From: Bryobacteraceae bacterium
GTDB taxonomy: Bacteria; Acidobacteriota; Terriglobia; Bryobacterales; Bryobacteraceae
Assembly (NCBI GenBank): GCA_030044325.1
Contig: JASHWA010000447.1
Location: forward strand, 1-5,539
Reading direction: 5' to 3'
DNA length: 5,539 nucleotides
Below are positions 4,288 to 5,539 of this stretch, in pieces. The notes under the pieces are model-generated. The model was not told the origin of the DNA and did not search any database. It saw nothing but the letters and a program-made list of their open reading frames with translations. A program made the position numbers and the translations under genes. Position 1 is the stretch's first letter, and the number at the start of each line of letters is the position of its first letter.

Positions 4288-5539
4288 GTGTCGGAACTTT
4301 CGGTTGGCCGCCGCGGCTGGTTTCAGTTCGCGGCGGCCCTTTTTTTTGGTACACGGCGGCGTGGACGGCGAGCAAGCCGAACACAAACCAGGTTTCTTTG
4401 CGATATTCCCAGGTGAGCGCGAGCACGCCGGTCGACCAGGTGAGCAGCAGCATGGTCCAAAACCAGCGTTCGGTGAAGGGGAGGCTGCGGGCGGCGTAAA
4501 ACAGCACGGCGACCAATGCAAGAAGGAGAATCAGGCCGGGCACGCCCATTTCGACCAGAACGGAGAGGAAGGTATCGTGCGCGCCGAGGGCGATGCCGGC
4601 GGTCTTGTAGATGGCCGCGCCGTAGGCGCCGGCTCCCACGCCGCCCCAGGGATGGTTGCGGAAGGCGTCCACGCCGGCGTCCCACAGGACGGTGCGATGG
4701 GTGAGCGTGCCTTGGGTAATTTCGGCGCCGGTGTTGAGGATGCGCTGCCAGTCATCGGGCGGGAGGAAATGAATTCCGAGCACGGCTCCGGCCAGGCACA
4801 CGGCGATGAAGCCGGTGGTGTGGACGGGTCCCATGCGCTTCATGAGCAGGGGGAAAAGCAGGAGGGCCACACCGGAGGCGATCAATCCTCCGCGGGATCC
4901 GACCAGGAACAGAGCGGTGAGACACACGCCCAGGTGCAGCCAGCAATACAGCTTCATCCAGGGGCTGCCGCGGCGGGCGAGCAGATAAACGGCGATGGGC
5001 AGGCTGAGGGCGATCATCAGCGCGAGGTCGTTGGCGTTGATGCCGTACATGGAATAGCGCTGGTCGTGATATTGGATGATTCCCTGCTGGGCGTTGAGGT
5101 CGGCGACCTGGATTCCGCGGGAATAATTGACGATGGTATCGACGGCCATCACCATGGCGCCGAAAAGGTAGGCGCGCAGAAGGGAAACGATGCGCTCCCC
5201 GGTGGTGGCCAGTTCCCACATCATCCAGACGGCGAGGAGCAACTGGGCGTAGGTAGAGATGCGGGTGACGGTCATGGAGGAATCCATGGTCCAGAACAGC
5301 GTGATCGCCGCCCAGGCGACGAAGGCGAGCATCAGGCTGTGGATCGGCGAGATGCGGCGCAGACGTCCGGTGGCGAGGACGCTGAAACCGACGAGCGTGA
5401 AGGCGAGCATCGCGAGCCAGCGGCTGATGACGAAGCCGCCGAGCAGCGGAACGGATTCCTCCCAGGGCATCACGAAGACGAAGATCCACAGGACTCCGAA
5501 GGCGAGCCGGCCGAGACCGGTATCGCCGGCGGGAATCGC
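4202..5539 (-). CDS. O-antigen ligase/polymerase family membrane protein (Wzy_C-like), 5' end outside window
   Basis: This is an inner-membrane glycan polymerase or ligase, probably joining lipid-linked oligosaccharide units into O-antigen or exopolysaccharide on the periplasmic side. The frame stays open to the window edge, so the protein is N-terminally partial (445 visible residues). GTG 5473 and ATG 5470 are internal, because the upstream codons encode an evident membrane helix (LAFGVLWIFVFVMPWEE). About 11-12 hydrophobic segments are visible. Family hallmarks (visible-residue numbering) are PWEE at 25-28, the GINANDLALMIALSLP helix near 167, LVGSRGGL around 212-219, a large periplasmic loop with THRTVLW and HPWGGVGAGAYG (296-307), and AHDTFLSVLVEMGVPG (320-335), typical of Wzy_C. 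The hydrophobic core ends at HAAVYQKK. The remaining ~45 residues are a polar tail encoded across the opposite-strand terminator and the 3' end of the convergent gene. That tail may be non-native (see the A8 tract). Wzy versus WaaL cannot be separated by sequence alone. Confidence 0.85.
   Translation of the reverse strand, partial: AIPAGDTGLGRLAFGVLWIFVFVMPWEESVPLLGGFVISRWLAMLAFTLVGFSVLATGRLRRISPIHSLMLAFVAWAAITLFWTMDSSMTVTRISTYAQLLLAVWMMWELATTGERIVSLLRAYLFGAMVMAVDTIVNYSRGIQVADLNAQQGIIQYHDQRYSMYGINANDLALMIALSLPIAVYLLARRGSPWMKLYCWLHLGVCLTALFLVGSRGGLIASGVALLLFPLLMKRMGPVHTTGFIAVCLAGAVLGIHFLPPDDWQRILNTGAEITQGTLTHRTVLWDAGVDAFRNHPWGGVGAGAYGAAIYKTAGIALGAHDTFLSVLVEMGVPGLILLLALVAVLFYAARSLPFTERWFWTMLLLTWSTGVLALTWEYRKETWFVFGLLAVHAAVYQKKGPPRTETSRGGQPKVPTLTPVLRKPRRYPLGSAPSYTAEHPADCR
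4306..4347 (+). terminator. Intrinsic terminator of the mosaic beta-helix gene
   Basis: GGCCGCCGCG (4306-4315) pairs perfectly with CGCGGCGGCC (4329-4338) around a 13-base loop. One C then precedes eight T residues (4340-4347). It begins 18 bases after the TAA stop at 4285-4287. The reverse strand has no T-run after the stem, so termination is directional. The element lies within the annotated 3' coding end of the convergent polymerase gene. Confidence 0.9.
4338..4348 (-). other. A8 slippery tract in the polymerase gene
   Basis: On the minus strand the polymerase reads CAA AAA AAA GGG through eight consecutive A residues, immediately followed by the 10-bp GC hairpin. A -1 shift, or one extra A in the transcript, would read AGG GCC GCC GCG AAC TGA. 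The protein would then end in QKKRAAAN at 4323 instead of 4202. The tract doubles as the U-run of the opposite-strand terminator, so slippage may be incidental. The hairpin starts only one base from the run, closer than usual for programmed ribosomal frameshifting. Confidence 0.4.

Noticed and set aside
5468..5473. GTG/ATG as the true start of the polymerase
   Set aside because: The frame continues to the window edge and encodes a convincing membrane helix just upstream, so these are internal codons of a truncated gene.

Overview
The window looks like bacterial chromosome from a GC-rich soil or environmental organism. My best guess is Acidobacteriota (Solibacter/Bryobacter-like). This rests on the style of the secreted beta-helix, Ig-like and LamG proteins, on the O-antigen polymerase type, and on degenerate intergenic repeats. 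No marker gene is present, so the assignment is inference, and Planctomycetota, Verrucomicrobiota or Myxococcota cannot be excluded.

Layout, left to right: (1) 1-277 is non-coding. It holds a short heptamer array and two copies of a GGGGCGGAAAAA...GGGGACAGTCC repeat of the kind often seen around REP-associated (RAYT) transposases. (2) 278-1405, minus strand, is a secreted single-domain right-handed beta-helix protein with a strong Shine-Dalgarno. (3) 1406-1833 is a divergent intergenic region of about 430 bp with three inverted repeats. One of them could pair across the start codon of the next gene. (4) 1834-4287, plus strand, is a large secreted mosaic protein: a beta-helix paralogous to gene 1, then nine collagen-like Gly-X-Y triplets, an FN3 domain, an Ig-like beta-sandwich and a C-terminal LamG/concanavalin-like domain. 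It ends at a textbook intrinsic terminator (4306-4347). (5) 4202-5539, minus strand, is a polytopic O-antigen ligase/polymerase (Wzy_C-like) that runs off the right edge. Its last ~40 codons cross the opposite-strand terminator and the 3' end of gene 2.

The three genes fit an exopolysaccharide or cell-surface locus: a membrane polymerase or ligase that assembles a glycan, next to two exported beta-helix proteins that could bind or process glycans. No catalytic activity can be assigned to either beta-helix protein from sequence alone.

The most notable observations are the divergent paralogue pair in which only one copy carries the modular tail, the start-codon-sequestering inverted repeat upstream of gene 2, and an A8 tract in the polymerase gene. 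A -1 slip at that tract would end the polymerase just before the convergent gene. I found no defence system, CRISPR array, rRNA, tRNA or intact mobile element.
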